Below are positions 1-9,833 of a DNA stretch of 64,000 bases, piece by piece (positions within the stretch are counted from its first letter, which is position 1; every line of letters starts with the position of its first letter). The DNA lies in contig NTMA01000044.1 of NCBI GenBank assembly GCA_002917075.1, forward strand, positions 62,001-126,000. The letters are read 5' to 3'. Position numbers and translations under genes: made by a program. Under the pieces are notes generated by a model. That model was not told where the DNA came from, searched no databases, and saw only the letters and a list, made by a program, of their open reading frames with translations. Origin of the DNA: Hawksworthiomyces lignivorus (lineage: Eukaryota; Ascomycota; Sordariomycetes; Ophiostomatales; Ophiostomataceae).

Positions 1-1135
1 TATACGACGTGATACGGACGCCGAGAGTCCTCTCTGCGTTTCCGGGCGCCGACGCGAACTGCACTTCGCACGGCAGCCACTGGAAATGCGGGGAGAAACG
101 GTAGGCCTGTTCGTCATACGGCCGTCGGCCCCGCCCATCCCGCGCGGGCTGCCACCCGCCTCGGCGAGGCCGCTCGAGATGGCGAGGCCACCGATACACG
201 GGTAGTGGCTCGAGCACGCCCCGGCCCATGGCGTCCACCGCACCGGCGCACCCGACGCGGCCGCCCTGCGCGAGCACGGGTGTCTGTCCGTAGATGAGCG
301 GCAGCCAGTTTGGGTCGACGAGCCCGGGGGTCTCTTGCAAGTTCGGTTGCGTCTCTGCCCCCGACGGACCGGCCAGACTGTCCCCGCCACTATTGCTTCC
401 ACTATCGTTGCTGCCAAGGTCGTCGTCGTTGTCATCGCTGTCACTCTCTTGGTCGAGATTGTTGTCAGAACCGACGACCTGTAGCTGCCTTTGCACTCGC
501 TGAGGCCCCCACTGTTTCTCATGGTCTTGCGCCAGTGCCTCGACATGGGCGGCCAGGCGCCTCAACAACTCTGGCGCCAGCAGGCCATCTACCTTGCACA
601 CGCGCGCCCCGGCGTTGAAGACGGTCACCAGGCCCCCTCCTGTAGCCGAGAACTGCTCGGCCTTGTCGCGCAGCTCGGCCTGGCACCATGCCAAGGCCCG
701 CGGGCTCAGCATCGGCCACATGGCCACCGCCTCGCGCTCCCACCACGCCATGACGTCTGCATTGCCGTGCAACACGGCGTCGTGCCAGCCCGGCTGGTCC
801 GTCACGTAGTTCATGTAGCGCAGCATGTGGACCTCGCGCTCCGTCACCCGGTCCTGGGCCCAGTCGTGGAACCCGTGGGCAAATCGCTGCTCCAATGCGC
901 GCTCGGCAATTACGGGGCATCCGCAGCCAGGCACGCGTAGCGGCCCGTGGCCGCTGTTGTCGAACGTCACGTCGGGCTCTTCATCGTGGCAACGCATTAC
1001 ACGTAAAGCGTGGGCCCTATGACTCTGTGCACACATGGTCGTCGAACCCGATGCGCACCGTTCGGCACGAACATATTCGTCAGGTAGCTCGGGGTCCCAC
1101 TGCAGGTAGAAAAGGCGTGCCCTCAAACGGAACAT
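1..1135 (-). CDS. DUF4246 domain protein, 3' part cut by window edge
   Basis: An uninterrupted minus-strand frame runs from the ATG at 1135 to the left edge (about 378 residues) with no stop. About 60 residues in comes GHGPLRVPG, then YMNYVTDQPGWHD, which match the start of fungal DUF4246 proteins. Further on are the segments YGQTPVL and FQWLPCEVQF followed by VRITSY, a conserved core stretch of that family. An acidic Ser/Asp-rich linker lies between the two blocks. DUF4246 proteins are usually 600-700 residues, so the C-terminal part lies outside the window. The biochemical role of the family is not established. The first 50 residues are less typical, so the true start could be further in or an intron could be present. 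Identity is fairly secure, start moderately so. Confidence 0.75.
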   Translation of the reverse strand, partial: MFRLRARLFYLQWDPELPDEYVRAERCASGSTTMCAQSHRAHALRVMRCHDEEPDVTFDNSGHGPLRVPGCGCPVIAERALEQRFAHGFHDWAQDRVTEREVHMLRYMNYVTDQPGWHDAVLHGNADVMAWWEREAVAMWPMLSPRALAWCQAELRDKAEQFSATGGGLVTVFNAGARVCKVDGLLAPELLRRLAAHVEALAQDHEKQWGPQRVQRQLQVVGSDNNLDQESDSDDNDDDLGSNDSGSNSGGDSLAGPSGAETQPNLQETPGLVDPNWLPLIYGQTPVLAQGGRVGCAGAVDAMGRGVLEPLPVYRWPRHLERPRRGGWQPARDGRGRRPYDEQAYRFSPHFQWLPCEVQFASAPGNAERTLGVRITSY

Positions 1136-1700
1136 GACAACAGATGAAGAGCAGTGAATTATGTTCCAACGGGCCGTCATTTCGGGTCAATGTGAGGCCG
1201 CTGCCTGTTCGGATGCATAAAACTCATAAGTAGGACTTTGAGCAGATGATCTCGGGTAAATGACTCGGTTTATGTTGGGCTGTCGTCATTTTCTATTTTA
1301 TTTTTACTTTTGTTTTTCATCTTTTATATCCCTTTTTTTTTTTTTTTTGGTTTCCAACTTCAATCCAGGTACTCATCTCGAATCGATTGATTCAATATTG
1401 CCGTCTTTGACTGACTTGTTTCTGCCTGAGGCCGGACAGCCAAACTTGACCATACTCACTGAAGAGCCTGGCTATGCGCATGGTCACAACATATTCACTA
1501 AGCGAAGTTGCTTTCCGTCTCGACCGGGACGATGCAGAGGCCTTAACGTCACAAAGGCAACTGTGGGAATTAGTCAACAATCGCCATTTCTACTACACTA
1601 CGCCGGGATCAATTTGGCCAGATGTGCTATGGATATTTGAAAAACAATTTCCTCCGCTGAGTGAGGGTAGCCGCCTAGTACAAACTGTAGTAATTTTTTT
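1136..1700. other. AT-rich spacer without recognisable gene
   Basis: The stretch carries long T tracts near 1295-1350 and only frames with no family resemblance. It contains the upstream region of the DUF4246 gene. I see no RNA gene or repeat. Confidence 0.5.
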
Positions 1701-2360
1701 TTATTTTTTTTCTCGTCTATCTTCGTCCATATTATCGCTACCGATGACTTGTCCGCTATCCAACGGTTGCAAATTACCCCATGACTGAGAAAATATCAAC
1801 GCGCACCTTCTTCGAGTCCTGTTACGCATGGAATTTCTGTCTCTCGTGACTTGAAGTCGTCGAGCATACCGGACGTATTCGCAGCTGGCGAGGTGATAAA
1901 GCGAAAGTGCGCTAGGCTCCTCTCCGATCAGGATGTTGGAGAACAGGATAGGTGCGACTGCAGCCGCGAAGGCCCTGCTTGTCAAGCGCAGTCTTGCCAA
2001 TTGCTTACGGCTCGGGATCTGGGGATAGAAAGAGGAAGAGTCGTTAGAAACAACGAGCTTCACGACAAAGGGGTGTCTGGGTTGGAGAATAACGTATCTG
2101 TACTTGATGTGCCAGAAGGCCGAGAAGCTCTGGCACTCTAGCAAAGGTCGCAGCGGCGTCGGCCATCTTTGCGCTTTTCCGTTTGATGCTTCTTTTGACA
2201 CCCTTGTTTTGCTTCTGTGTGAGCCGAAAACTGCAAAAGGTGCCTCAAAGATCGCTGAAGGGCGACCGTGAGGATGGAAGATGGCAGCCTGTACGACTCG
2301 TAGAGCATCGAAGGAGTCTGCCTTATCGTATGCCTTGCTGCGTGAATATATGTTGGTCAC
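1701..2360 (-). pseudogene. F-box-type protein fragment
   Basis: A minus-strand frame without an ATG start contains LARLRLTSRAFAAAVAPILF followed by a short beta-like segment and YVRYARRLQV. This order (arginine/leucine-rich helix, P-x-LF, then a 'hits' segment) is typical of the region just behind the F-box in many fungal F-box proteins, which recruit substrates to SCF ubiquitin ligases. A plausible splice acceptor (TTCTATCCCCAG, with TTCTAAC upstream) ends at 2019, so the recognisable exon would begin at 2018. The F-box itself and the C-terminal repeats are not visible, and the frame closes after about 100 more residues. I read it as a degraded remnant; a short intact gene with unseen exons is possible. 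Confidence 0.3.
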
Positions 2361-2919
2361 GCTTGAGCAATATGTAGACCCAACACCTCGCCGCCTAATT
2401 AGGTGATTGGATGGGTTCTAGTACGATTCAACGGTTAAAAGTGATCCTCGATGAGCCCCAAACTATAAAAATCGGCGATAAATTAAAGGGAGAAACGAAA
2501 AGAAGGTGCGGGGGTCAAGGGGCAATGCTGACACGGTAATTTGGGAGGCGGGATGTTTGTTGTAGCAGTACCGGCAGCAGAAATAAAAGTTTTAAGGTTA
2601 CACAACGCAGCCTTTGGGACCAAGACATTGGCACATGATCTGCTAAGAGTTCACATTGAAGGCTCACAGCAATGGCCACTACCTTCTTTGATGCTGTACA
2701 GCAATTCACGAAGCACCGGGTATAGTAAGAGAAAATCATTTGCCAACTACTTATAAATTTACATAAAAGCGCCGTGCTTACCGAGAGCAGCAAATCTGCA
2801 TTCATGTGCCTATATGCGGGCCTAAGGCAAATAATATTCAAAGCTAACCTACTCTACAGGATACATTGTTAGAATATTGTAGTTAAGATCAGGCCAGAGC
2901 TTAAACTAGCTTGATGAGA
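2361..2919. other. Spacer without recognisable gene
   Basis: AT-rich sequence. No frame here resembles a known family, and no repeat or RNA gene is evident. It would hold the promoter of the candidate small peptide gene that starts at 2920. Confidence 0.4.
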
Positions 2920-3252
2920 ATGGCCTCGGCCGTGCCTTGCTGTCATTATACTTTAATACTGTACAGTGGGTCGCTCGTGTTGATTTTCACAGCCATCGTC
3001 TCGGGAGAAGGGAGCTGTGAAGGAACGCTGTGAGTCTATTTCGCTCATCCTACGAATGTTCGCTCCATCGAGCTATGAAAAATAGGGCTGCTGACAAAGT
3101 CTGATAGCTGTCATGCTGGCAGTTGCAAGGGAAATTGCCACGGTGGCCCTGGCGGGCGCCAGAACGGCAGCGGCTGCAAGGGAAACGACTGCCATTGCCA
3201 ACGCGATGGCCATGAATGGCTCTATGTAGTAACTAGCTTATTATTAAGGTAA
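2920..3252 (+). CDS. Candidate small secreted cysteine-rich (defensin-like) peptide, 2 exons
   Basis: Joining 2920-3029 and 3108-3252 gives an 84-residue protein. The removed 78 nt begin GTGAGT, contain GCTGAC and end TAG, a canonical fungal intron, and the codon CTC is rebuilt across the junction. The N-terminus has a hydrophobic stretch (about residues 9-28) ending near VSG, like a signal peptide. The remainder is glycine-rich with seven cysteines. The last five are spaced C-x3-C-x12-C-x4-C-x-C, preceded by C-x4-C-x4. The C-x3-C then C-x-C framework is that of cysteine-stabilised alpha-beta (defensin-like) peptides, which act outside the cell. The tail after the last cysteine is unusually hydrophobic, and AGGTAAGA at 3247-3254 could be a further donor, so the C-terminus is uncertain. 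I recognise no homologue; the call rests on gene structure and cysteine pattern only. Confidence 0.4.
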
Positions 3253-3673
3253 GACGTATAGCATTATGGGGTTGATACACAATACGGACCAGGCCACAAC
3301 CGATTTCAGATTTTCAGGAGGTTAAAAGCCGTTGAGCAGAGCGTAAAATGCGAGACGATAGAGTAGAACAATTTCAATACTCCTCGTCTTTCCCTATATC
3401 TCTAGCTTAAAGCAGATAGTGCGTAGCTTAATCACATTGAAATTGTAACCGAACTGTCGTCCTTCACAACAGTAAATCATTGAAAAGAGCAAGACTGAAA
3501 TGGCACGCGTAAAGAAATCAAAAGAAATAAGAAAATAAAATAGAGGAGACGTGAATAACTCCCTATACTAATGAAGGTACCTTTTTCCTTTGTATCCAAG
3601 AGAAAAAGGGAACTGAAAACCTGGCAGAGGAGCCTTCCCGCTTCAAAACTCCTCGCGATTTTGGAAACCAAAG
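3253..3673. other. Spacer downstream of the monooxygenase
   Basis: AT-rich sequence between the candidate peptide gene and the 3' end of the minus-strand monooxygenase. It probably holds the 3' UTR of that gene. No gene seen. Confidence 0.4.
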
Positions 3674-5421
3674 TCACGGTTCCGTCGTGACGTATTTCTG
3701 CCGATATTCGCTCACCAGACCCCTCAAGCCCGCCGCCCGACAGGGCGACAGCAAGCCTTCCTTGCCCAAGTGGCTCTTCAAGCCCAGGTCCGCGAAGAGC
3801 TGGTCCGTGTACGCGATGCAGTCCCACAGGAACCAATTCGCCAGCTGGCCCTTGTTCAAGTACCGCCGGCGGCACCACACCACCGTCTCTGCGACGTCTC
3901 GCTCCATCTCGACCGCCTTCTGCGCAGCGTGGATCCGACCGTCCAAAGCGGCGACGGCCCACAGCGCCTGCGCTTCCGATACTCGCCAGCCATTGACGAT
4001 GCTCATGCGGCCGACGAAGACGATCGAATGGTCGTGGATGGGCACGATGCTGCGGTAAAGCCGATACGGCGTCATAGTCTGCTCCTTCTTGAAGTACGGC
4101 GGTGGTGTGGCGAGGATGGGGAACCGGGCCAGCACGGTCTTGTCGGCGGTGGCATCCAGGGCCGCCCATTTGTCCCGGTCGACGCTGGCGGCGGGGCCGA
4201 GCGGGACTGGGAGACCCAGGGTCACGGCAGTGTGAAGGTCGTAGTGGCCAGGGGTCTGACGCCACCCCGTACCGTAGACGACTGTGTCGATGGCGATCTG
4301 GGAGCCGTCGGCAAGCACAATTGCGTCCGCGGTCATCTCCAGAATGTCTTCTCGGATGATTTTGACGTGTTCGGCGATCATGTCGAAAAAGTCGGCCCTC
4401 TGCTCAACACCTGTATTGTCGTTTGCCCAAAAAAGCGGCGTGTCCGGCTCTAGATTCTTGAATTTGTTTCCTTTGGGATCAGGTCGGTCATAGTTCGCCT
4501 TCTTCTTGAAATCGCCCTCGATGAAGCCCCACAGGAATCGGATGATACTGCGACCGATGGCAGTATGGTTCAAGAGCCTGATGAGAAACGTGTCCTTTAC
4601 GAACTGTGAAGAGGTGATGAAGTACAATGCCCGACAGAGGAGGGGCTCATCGGCGGCTTTGAACGGCGGAGATGGGGGCGAGGGCGAGAAGTAGCAGGGT
4701 CCGTTTCCAGACCTGCGTATGATCCAATAAACCGTCTTGCCGGCCAGAGCCGCGGAATACGAAGTGTCTGCCGCAGATTTTCCACCCCCGATAACCGCTA
4801 TACGGTTGCACTCGGATCTTTTATTAAGATCGGCTGCGACAATGTCTTTCATGTGTATCTGAATCCCTTTGAATGCCTGCAGATTCGGAATGTCTGGCAG
4901 TTCAGGCTCGCTGGTAACGCCGGAAGCGTCTATTATTTTCGCGGCTCGAATAATTTTTGAGCTGCCTTCCAACTCCACAAGCCAAACGCAATTTTTTTTC
5001 TTTACCGATTTGACGCGGCTGTTGAATACAATTCGATCTGCCAGCGTAGAGCCGGCATATTTGTGAGAGTGTGCATACTCCTCAATGTATCGCGTCATGT
5101 GAGTTGCTCGAAAGAGACCGCAATACAGCTCTTCAGGTTTGAGCTTAATCGGCACATCGGAGAACTCCGCGATAGTAGAGCAATCCTGCGTCCACAAGGA
5201 GTCGTAAACGCGGTCTGCAGAGATGCTGTCAGAAAGTTGATTGTCACAACAGGACCAGCGGAATATATTTTGCCTTTGCTCCATGCCCCTCCAATACTCT
5301 CGCTAGCCTCTAGTATGACCAATTTAACATCAGGGTGTACCTCGAGATATGTTCTCGCTGATTGTATGCCATATAAGCCTGCCCCAATAACGAGGACATC
5401 GAGTGCTGAAGTTTCTGACAT
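3674..5421 (-). CDS. FAD-dependent (flavin-containing) monooxygenase
   Basis: Two exons, 5421-5274 and 5214-3674, encode 562 residues. Exon 1 holds the FAD-binding GAGLYG motif (residues 13-18) and ends in GGAWSK. Exon 2 continues DRVYDSLWTQ, as expected for this family. The NADPH-binding GGGKSA motif is near residues 192-197 and a GTGWR segment follows in the C-terminal half. Such enzymes insert one oxygen atom into nitrogen, sulfur or carbon centres using NADPH and O2, often in secondary metabolism. The 59-nt intron runs GCAAAA...TCTGACAG...CTGCAG: it is a GC-AG intron, and no GT donor gives a continuous frame. The next gene upstream, about 0.9 kb away on the same strand, is an efflux transporter, suggesting a small metabolite-related pair. 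Substrate unknown. Confidence 0.85.
5215..5273 (-). other. GC-AG intron of the monooxygenase gene
   Basis: The exon ends ...AAAG and the intron starts GCAAAA. A branch-like CTGAC and the acceptor CTGCAG follow. Removal joins W-S-K to D-R-V-Y-D in frame. Confidence 0.7.
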
Positions 5422-6326
5422 CGTGTTGAACGCAGAAATGAGCAGGAAGCTATAACTGAATCTGAGAATACCGGCGGTCTAAAAGTTCCACAGGTCTTTA
5501 TGAGGGAAACAAGAGGGTCTCGCAAGCTGCGTTTTGCGCATAGTTAAGGATTTAGATTATACGAAAGCGGACAGCGAATTTCCATGATTTCCGAAAAGAA
5601 CGTCAGCAACGGCTGAAGCGCCACCTGCACGAGGCGTCAGCTAGAGAATTATGAGCGAAAATTACTTAGCCAATGCGCTTTTGGCAATGTGGAGATGTCA
5701 ACTTGACCTCATTAGACGATAGACGCAAGCCACGTCTTGAATTCTTCTACTTTGAGATACCAATGGATGTCTGTCATGGAGTAGTGGTGCTGGGTGGCCA
5801 ATGGCAGCAGGAGTGTCAGATTCAATGAATACAGTTTAATAGTATTTATTAGCCAATCCTGGTTGTGTATGTACGCCTATACTGAACGGAACTCTCTGAG
5901 GGCTGAAACTGCTTTATGATCCAGCCATAAGCGATGGTTATATAGAATTGCAAAAGATTATATATACTTAGAGAAGTGCATCTAGAATTTGGTTCGTCTC
6001 TTTCGCCTCGTCTCGACTAACCCGTTTCGCTCTATGCCTTCCCTACGTTTACCATATTCTGCAACCGACTACGCATCATTTCCATGAAAAAAGGCTAAAT
6101 AATAAGCTGTTATTATTATTATTACGGTGGTGTAAGGTTTTACCACTATGTGCTATGACAAGAATATCGCCGTTCGAGTACTTAGTATTCGAGTCTTCTT
6201 AATTTAGTGCGTGTAAAAGCGCATTTGAGAGGTCTGGCATTTGCGCCGGTACAGTTCGTCTTTGCTGTGTTGTATGTGATCCATATGCTCCATCTTCCAA
6301 TTAGTGACGGCTGAAAAAGACGAAGC
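5422..6326. other. Spacer between monooxygenase and transporter
   Basis: AT-rich, with a short run of TTA triplets near 6108-6123. It carries the monooxygenase promoter and the transporter 3' region. No gene seen. Confidence 0.4.
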
Positions 6327-8081
6327 TCATTCCTTCTTCGCCTTGACGCTCCTCCACTCCGTGCCCAGACTGCCGACCATGGTGACGCAGGCCAGCGCCA
6401 CCGACAGGTACCAGGTGTGCACCATGCTCTTGTCCAGGGCCAGCAGCACGCCCTGGACTTCGCTCGGCTGCACCAAGCTGACCGCGTCGGTGAAGCCGCT
6501 GGTCTCGAGGAGCGTCTCGTTTACCGAGGGCGCGTAGGCCTGCATGTTGGTTCGGACCTGGTTCGAGAAGATGCTCTCGGCGGCGCCCAGGGCGACGGCG
6601 GCGCCAAATGACTGTGCGAACACGATGATGGCCAGCCCCGTGCTCGCATCGGCCGCAGGGAGACAGGTCTGCACGGCCGACTGGGGGCCCTGGTAGCCAA
6701 TGTTGCCGGCAAACCCGAAGAAGGCCGAGTACAGCAGGACGCGGGACAGCGCCGTGTCGCGCGTCAGGGTCGTCATCAGGCCGGAAAACACCGGTAGCAG
6801 CACCGACGTGGCCAGCATAAAGGGCGTGTAGTAGCCGAACAGGGACACGGCGCTGCCCTGGGCCAGGGTCGCCAGGATGGAGCCGCCGAGCAGCGGCAGG
6901 AACAGGTAGCCGCTCTCCGTGGCGGAGAACCGCCGGATCGCCTGGTAGTACGTCGGCAGGTAGTACTGGACGACGCTCAGAGCGGACTGGCAGCACAGCG
7001 AGAACACGAAGCCAAACCAGACGGAGCGCTGACTGACGACGCGCAGAGGCAGAGTGGCCTTGTCGCCGCGGCGGGCCTGGTGCAGAATGAACACGACGAG
7101 CAGTGCTCCAAATGTGACCATCAGCCCGATAATGGTCGGAGAGCTCCACGCGTAGCGGGTGCCCGCCCAGCCGAGCGCCATAAATAGGCATACCAGCGAG
7201 GGGAGCAGCAGGACGTTGCCTACGAGGTCAAGGTGCGCCAGCCGTTCACGGCGCGGAAGCTGGTCCACGGGCGGGTTGTTGGGTAAACACAAAATCATGC
7301 TGACAAGTACTATACCCGCCAACGGCAGAGAAATCCAAAAGCACCACCGCCAGCCCGGTCCGTCTACAATGACGCCGCCGATGATAGGTGCGATAATACC
7401 AGCTATATCCTCGACAGGGCCTAGGATCCCGGCAGCCAATGGCCTCTTTCGCAGAGGCATAGTCTGAACGAGCAAGGCGAAACAGCCCGTGGTTAAGAAC
7501 CCCGTGGCTATACCGGTCACAGAGCGGCCAATAATAAACGCGATACTTGTACGCGATGTGGCGCAAGCGACGGAGCCGAGAGCGAACAAGACCACACTCA
7601 CCATGAAGACACGTTTGAGGGGGTAAACACGGTACATCTTTCCGGCAACGAACTGGAAGCTGCAGAAGCAGAGTCGAAAACCGGTAGTATACCAGCCAAT
7701 GTCAGCAGTGGTCCGGAACTCGTCGGTGAGCGTCGGCAGGATGACTGAGATGATGGAGTTGTCTAAGCCGCCCATGACGAGCAGCAGGGCCGCCGAGAAC
7801 ATGATCAAGTAGAACTGCATGCCCGTCGGATACGCTGATTCGTCTTCAGCGACGACAATAGCCTCCGCCGGCGGGTCTTCTGATCCATTGATAAACGAAG
7901 GCTGAGGTGCAGAGACAACATCATTGTCAAGGTTCTCTAAACGACTTGAGCTGACAGCTTGGTTATTGTCGGCGAGTGTGATAGCGTCAGTTGGTGACTT
8001 CAGTTCGGGGGCAGCCGCCGGTTCGGGAAGAGCCGGCAGCGATGTCCCGGACAGAGGCATAAGTTCGACAGTCTGGGACAT
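6327..8081 (-). CDS. MFS drug/toxin efflux transporter (14-spanner, DHA2 type)
   Basis: A single exon of 584 residues from the ATG at 8081. An in-frame ATG at 8183 would add 34 residues, but the chosen one gives the usual short polar leader. After about 95 polar residues, hydrophobic segments follow one another to the C-terminus. The first is followed by DNSIISVILPTL, the second region has GWYTTGFRLC, and motif C-like GILGPVEDIAGIIAPIIGG precedes GWRWCFWISLPLAG, a pairing typical of fungal 14-spanner exporters related to aflatoxin, gliotoxin or HC-toxin pumps. Proteins of this kind exchange protons for small molecules at the plasma or vacuolar membrane. The monooxygenase on the same strand downstream suggests export of, or resistance to, its product. 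Substrate unknown. Confidence 0.88.
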   Translation of the reverse strand: MSQTVELMPLSGTSLPALPEPAAAPELKSPTDAITLADNNQAVSSSRLENLDNDVVSAPQPSFINGSEDPPAEAIVVAEDESAYPTGMQFYLIMFSAALLLVMGGLDNSIISVILPTLTDEFRTTADIGWYTTGFRLCFCSFQFVAGKMYRVYPLKRVFMVSVVLFALGSVACATSRTSIAFIIGRSVTGIATGFLTTGCFALLVQTMPLRKRPLAAGILGPVEDIAGIIAPIIGGVIVDGPGWRWCFWISLPLAGIVLVSMILCLPNNPPVDQLPRRERLAHLDLVGNVLLLPSLVCLFMALGWAGTRYAWSSPTIIGLMVTFGALLVVFILHQARRGDKATLPLRVVSQRSVWFGFVFSLCCQSALSVVQYYLPTYYQAIRRFSATESGYLFLPLLGGSILATLAQGSAVSLFGYYTPFMLATSVLLPVFSGLMTTLTRDTALSRVLLYSAFFGFAGNIGYQGPQSAVQTCLPAADASTGLAIIVFAQSFGAAVALGAAESIFSNQVRTNMQAYAPSVNETLLETSGFTDAVSLVQPSEVQGVLLALDKSMVHTWYLSVALACVTMVGSLGTEWRSVKAKKE

Positions 8082-8697
8082 GTTGGCTGGAGGCTGGATT
8101 TTGGGAATGGAAAAAAACAAGCAACACTTTTGATGGGCACGATTCGACAGCAGTTTAAATACAAGAGTTTGAAAAGTAGCCACAGCTAGTGCTGTGGAGA
8201 TCTAAGCTGTCGTAATCCCCGAATTTGGCTGTTTTCAGCGCCAATTGACGGCTGCCTACGCAGGAAATCGTGTTGTGGGAGTAGAAGAGTTTGGCCTCCG
8301 TGGTTCCCATTGCATGAGGTTATTGGTCAAAAGCCGGTATGACGGAAGACTCTTGTGCTCGGGGCGAAGATCGACCGAATTACGCTCACGATGTCACAAT
8401 ACAAGCATCTGCCGTGGTTCCTAGCTACTGGGGTTCTTCATAGTTCGTTCGGTCTGTCCATATCATCAGCATAGTATGTGTACATTTATATCATGTTTTT
8501 TTTCCTAGTGACATATTTTCAAACACACTACTGACTGTGTGAGATTACAACTACTTTCATAGGAACCTGTCCGACAATAGCTTCTCTAATTCGAGACCAC
8601 CAAACGAAGGAGAAGGCACCAGCAAATTTGGCGGTCATGACAGTGCTTTCTTTATTTATCTACGAATTCGAAATTTAGGACAAAATATCGATATAGA

Positions 8698-8700
<3 letters not shown>

Positions 8701-8737
<37 letters not shown>

Positions 8738-8753
8738 AAAAAGAAAAAAAAAA
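8701..8753. repeat. Poly(A)-rich tract
   Basis: Thirty-five uninterrupted A residues (8701-8735) are followed by a nearly pure A stretch to 8753. It may be a relic of a poly(A)-tailed insertion or simple slippage. No retroelement body or target-site duplication is recognisable next to it. Confidence 0.6.
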
Positions 8754-8993
8754 GAGGACACAGAAGGTTCTTCCATATGATCACAAATATTTCATCATGT
8801 TCCTATTAGAGTCCTTCATGATCCAGAAGCTAGCACAAAAGAGTTCAAGATATCGCATCCTACATTGTTTAGATCGGCAACGAATCTTCATACTACCCAA
8901 TATCATTTTTAAAAAGAAGTTGAGCTGTCGGCGTTCGAAGGCACCCGCGTGAGCGGTCCGGACCACGACTAAGAGGTTGCGGCGCTGTAACGG

Positions 8994-9029
8994 GCGCAGA
9001 TTACGCTAGCGCAGATTACGCTAGCGCAG
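8994..9029. repeat. 15-bp tandem duplication
   Basis: The unit GCGCAGATTACGCTA occurs twice head to tail (8994-9008, 9009-9023), followed by a partial third copy GCGCAG. Confidence 0.8.
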
Positions 9030-9833
9030 TCGTGAGTGCATAAGCGAGGATGTGGCAGGCGGAAGGATGAAGTCAGCAATGTGCTGACGACAACGAAGCA
9101 ACCAGGACGTGTCGGCCGCCGCAGCAGTAGCACAATATAAGGGCACAAGACCGTAAACTTCATGCAGGACTATCTCGAATTGTGGGTGGCATATTGGAGT
9201 TGCAGCAAATATTGCTTTCTAAAGGTACATTATTTTTCGTAATCCTCTACGCACTATACTCAGGCACAGAACACCAGGACTCGCCGACATCATGTAGAAA
9301 ATCGACAAACCTTCTGTCATTCGAAAATGGCCCACAAGTATTTGATGTCTCTATCAGAATTAATTTTTACGTCTGGAAAGTTCATTTGAACGACATGAAT
9401 GCCTATGGCAACGGGGTTATCGCATCAGAGCTGAGCAGCTGAGATTATTGGATACAGCAATCAGAACGAAGAGGAAAGTTTTCAGCTTCAGCTGCACCAA
9501 TCACGCAGCGGAGCTACATGTTTCTGTTCGTCGCCCATCGATACTGCCCAACCGCATTGAGTGCTCACATCTTCTTTAGAGCCTTAAGGCTCTTTCATTT
9601 ATCCTCTGTTTTTCTACAGATCCACGCATTCAAGTCTACTGCAACGCATCCAGGTATGAAGCAGGACATCGCCTCCACACCAGTCGATCGCAGCCCTACA
9701 ATAAACGTCGATCACGACACACGTGGTAAAAATCACGACTCAATCGCGGCGGTCCCGCTGTTCAAAAGCCATTAGACACGTCGTTCGGCTCGCTCCTCAA
9801 TCTGTCTGTATTCCAGATCATCTGCACCCCGCA

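Larger units (their letters stand above)
8082..9833. other. Spacer with poly(A) tract and short tandem repeat
   Basis: This 1.75-kb stretch lies between the divergent transporter and HET-domain genes, so both promoters are here. It contains the 35-base A run at 8701-8735 and a 15-bp tandem duplication near 9000. A weak frame at 9182-9442 lacks an ATG and family resemblance. Confidence 0.4.

Noticed and set aside
8701..8753. Poly(A) tract as the tail of a LINE or processed gene
   Set aside because: No reverse-transcriptase fragment, coding relic or target-site duplication found beside it.
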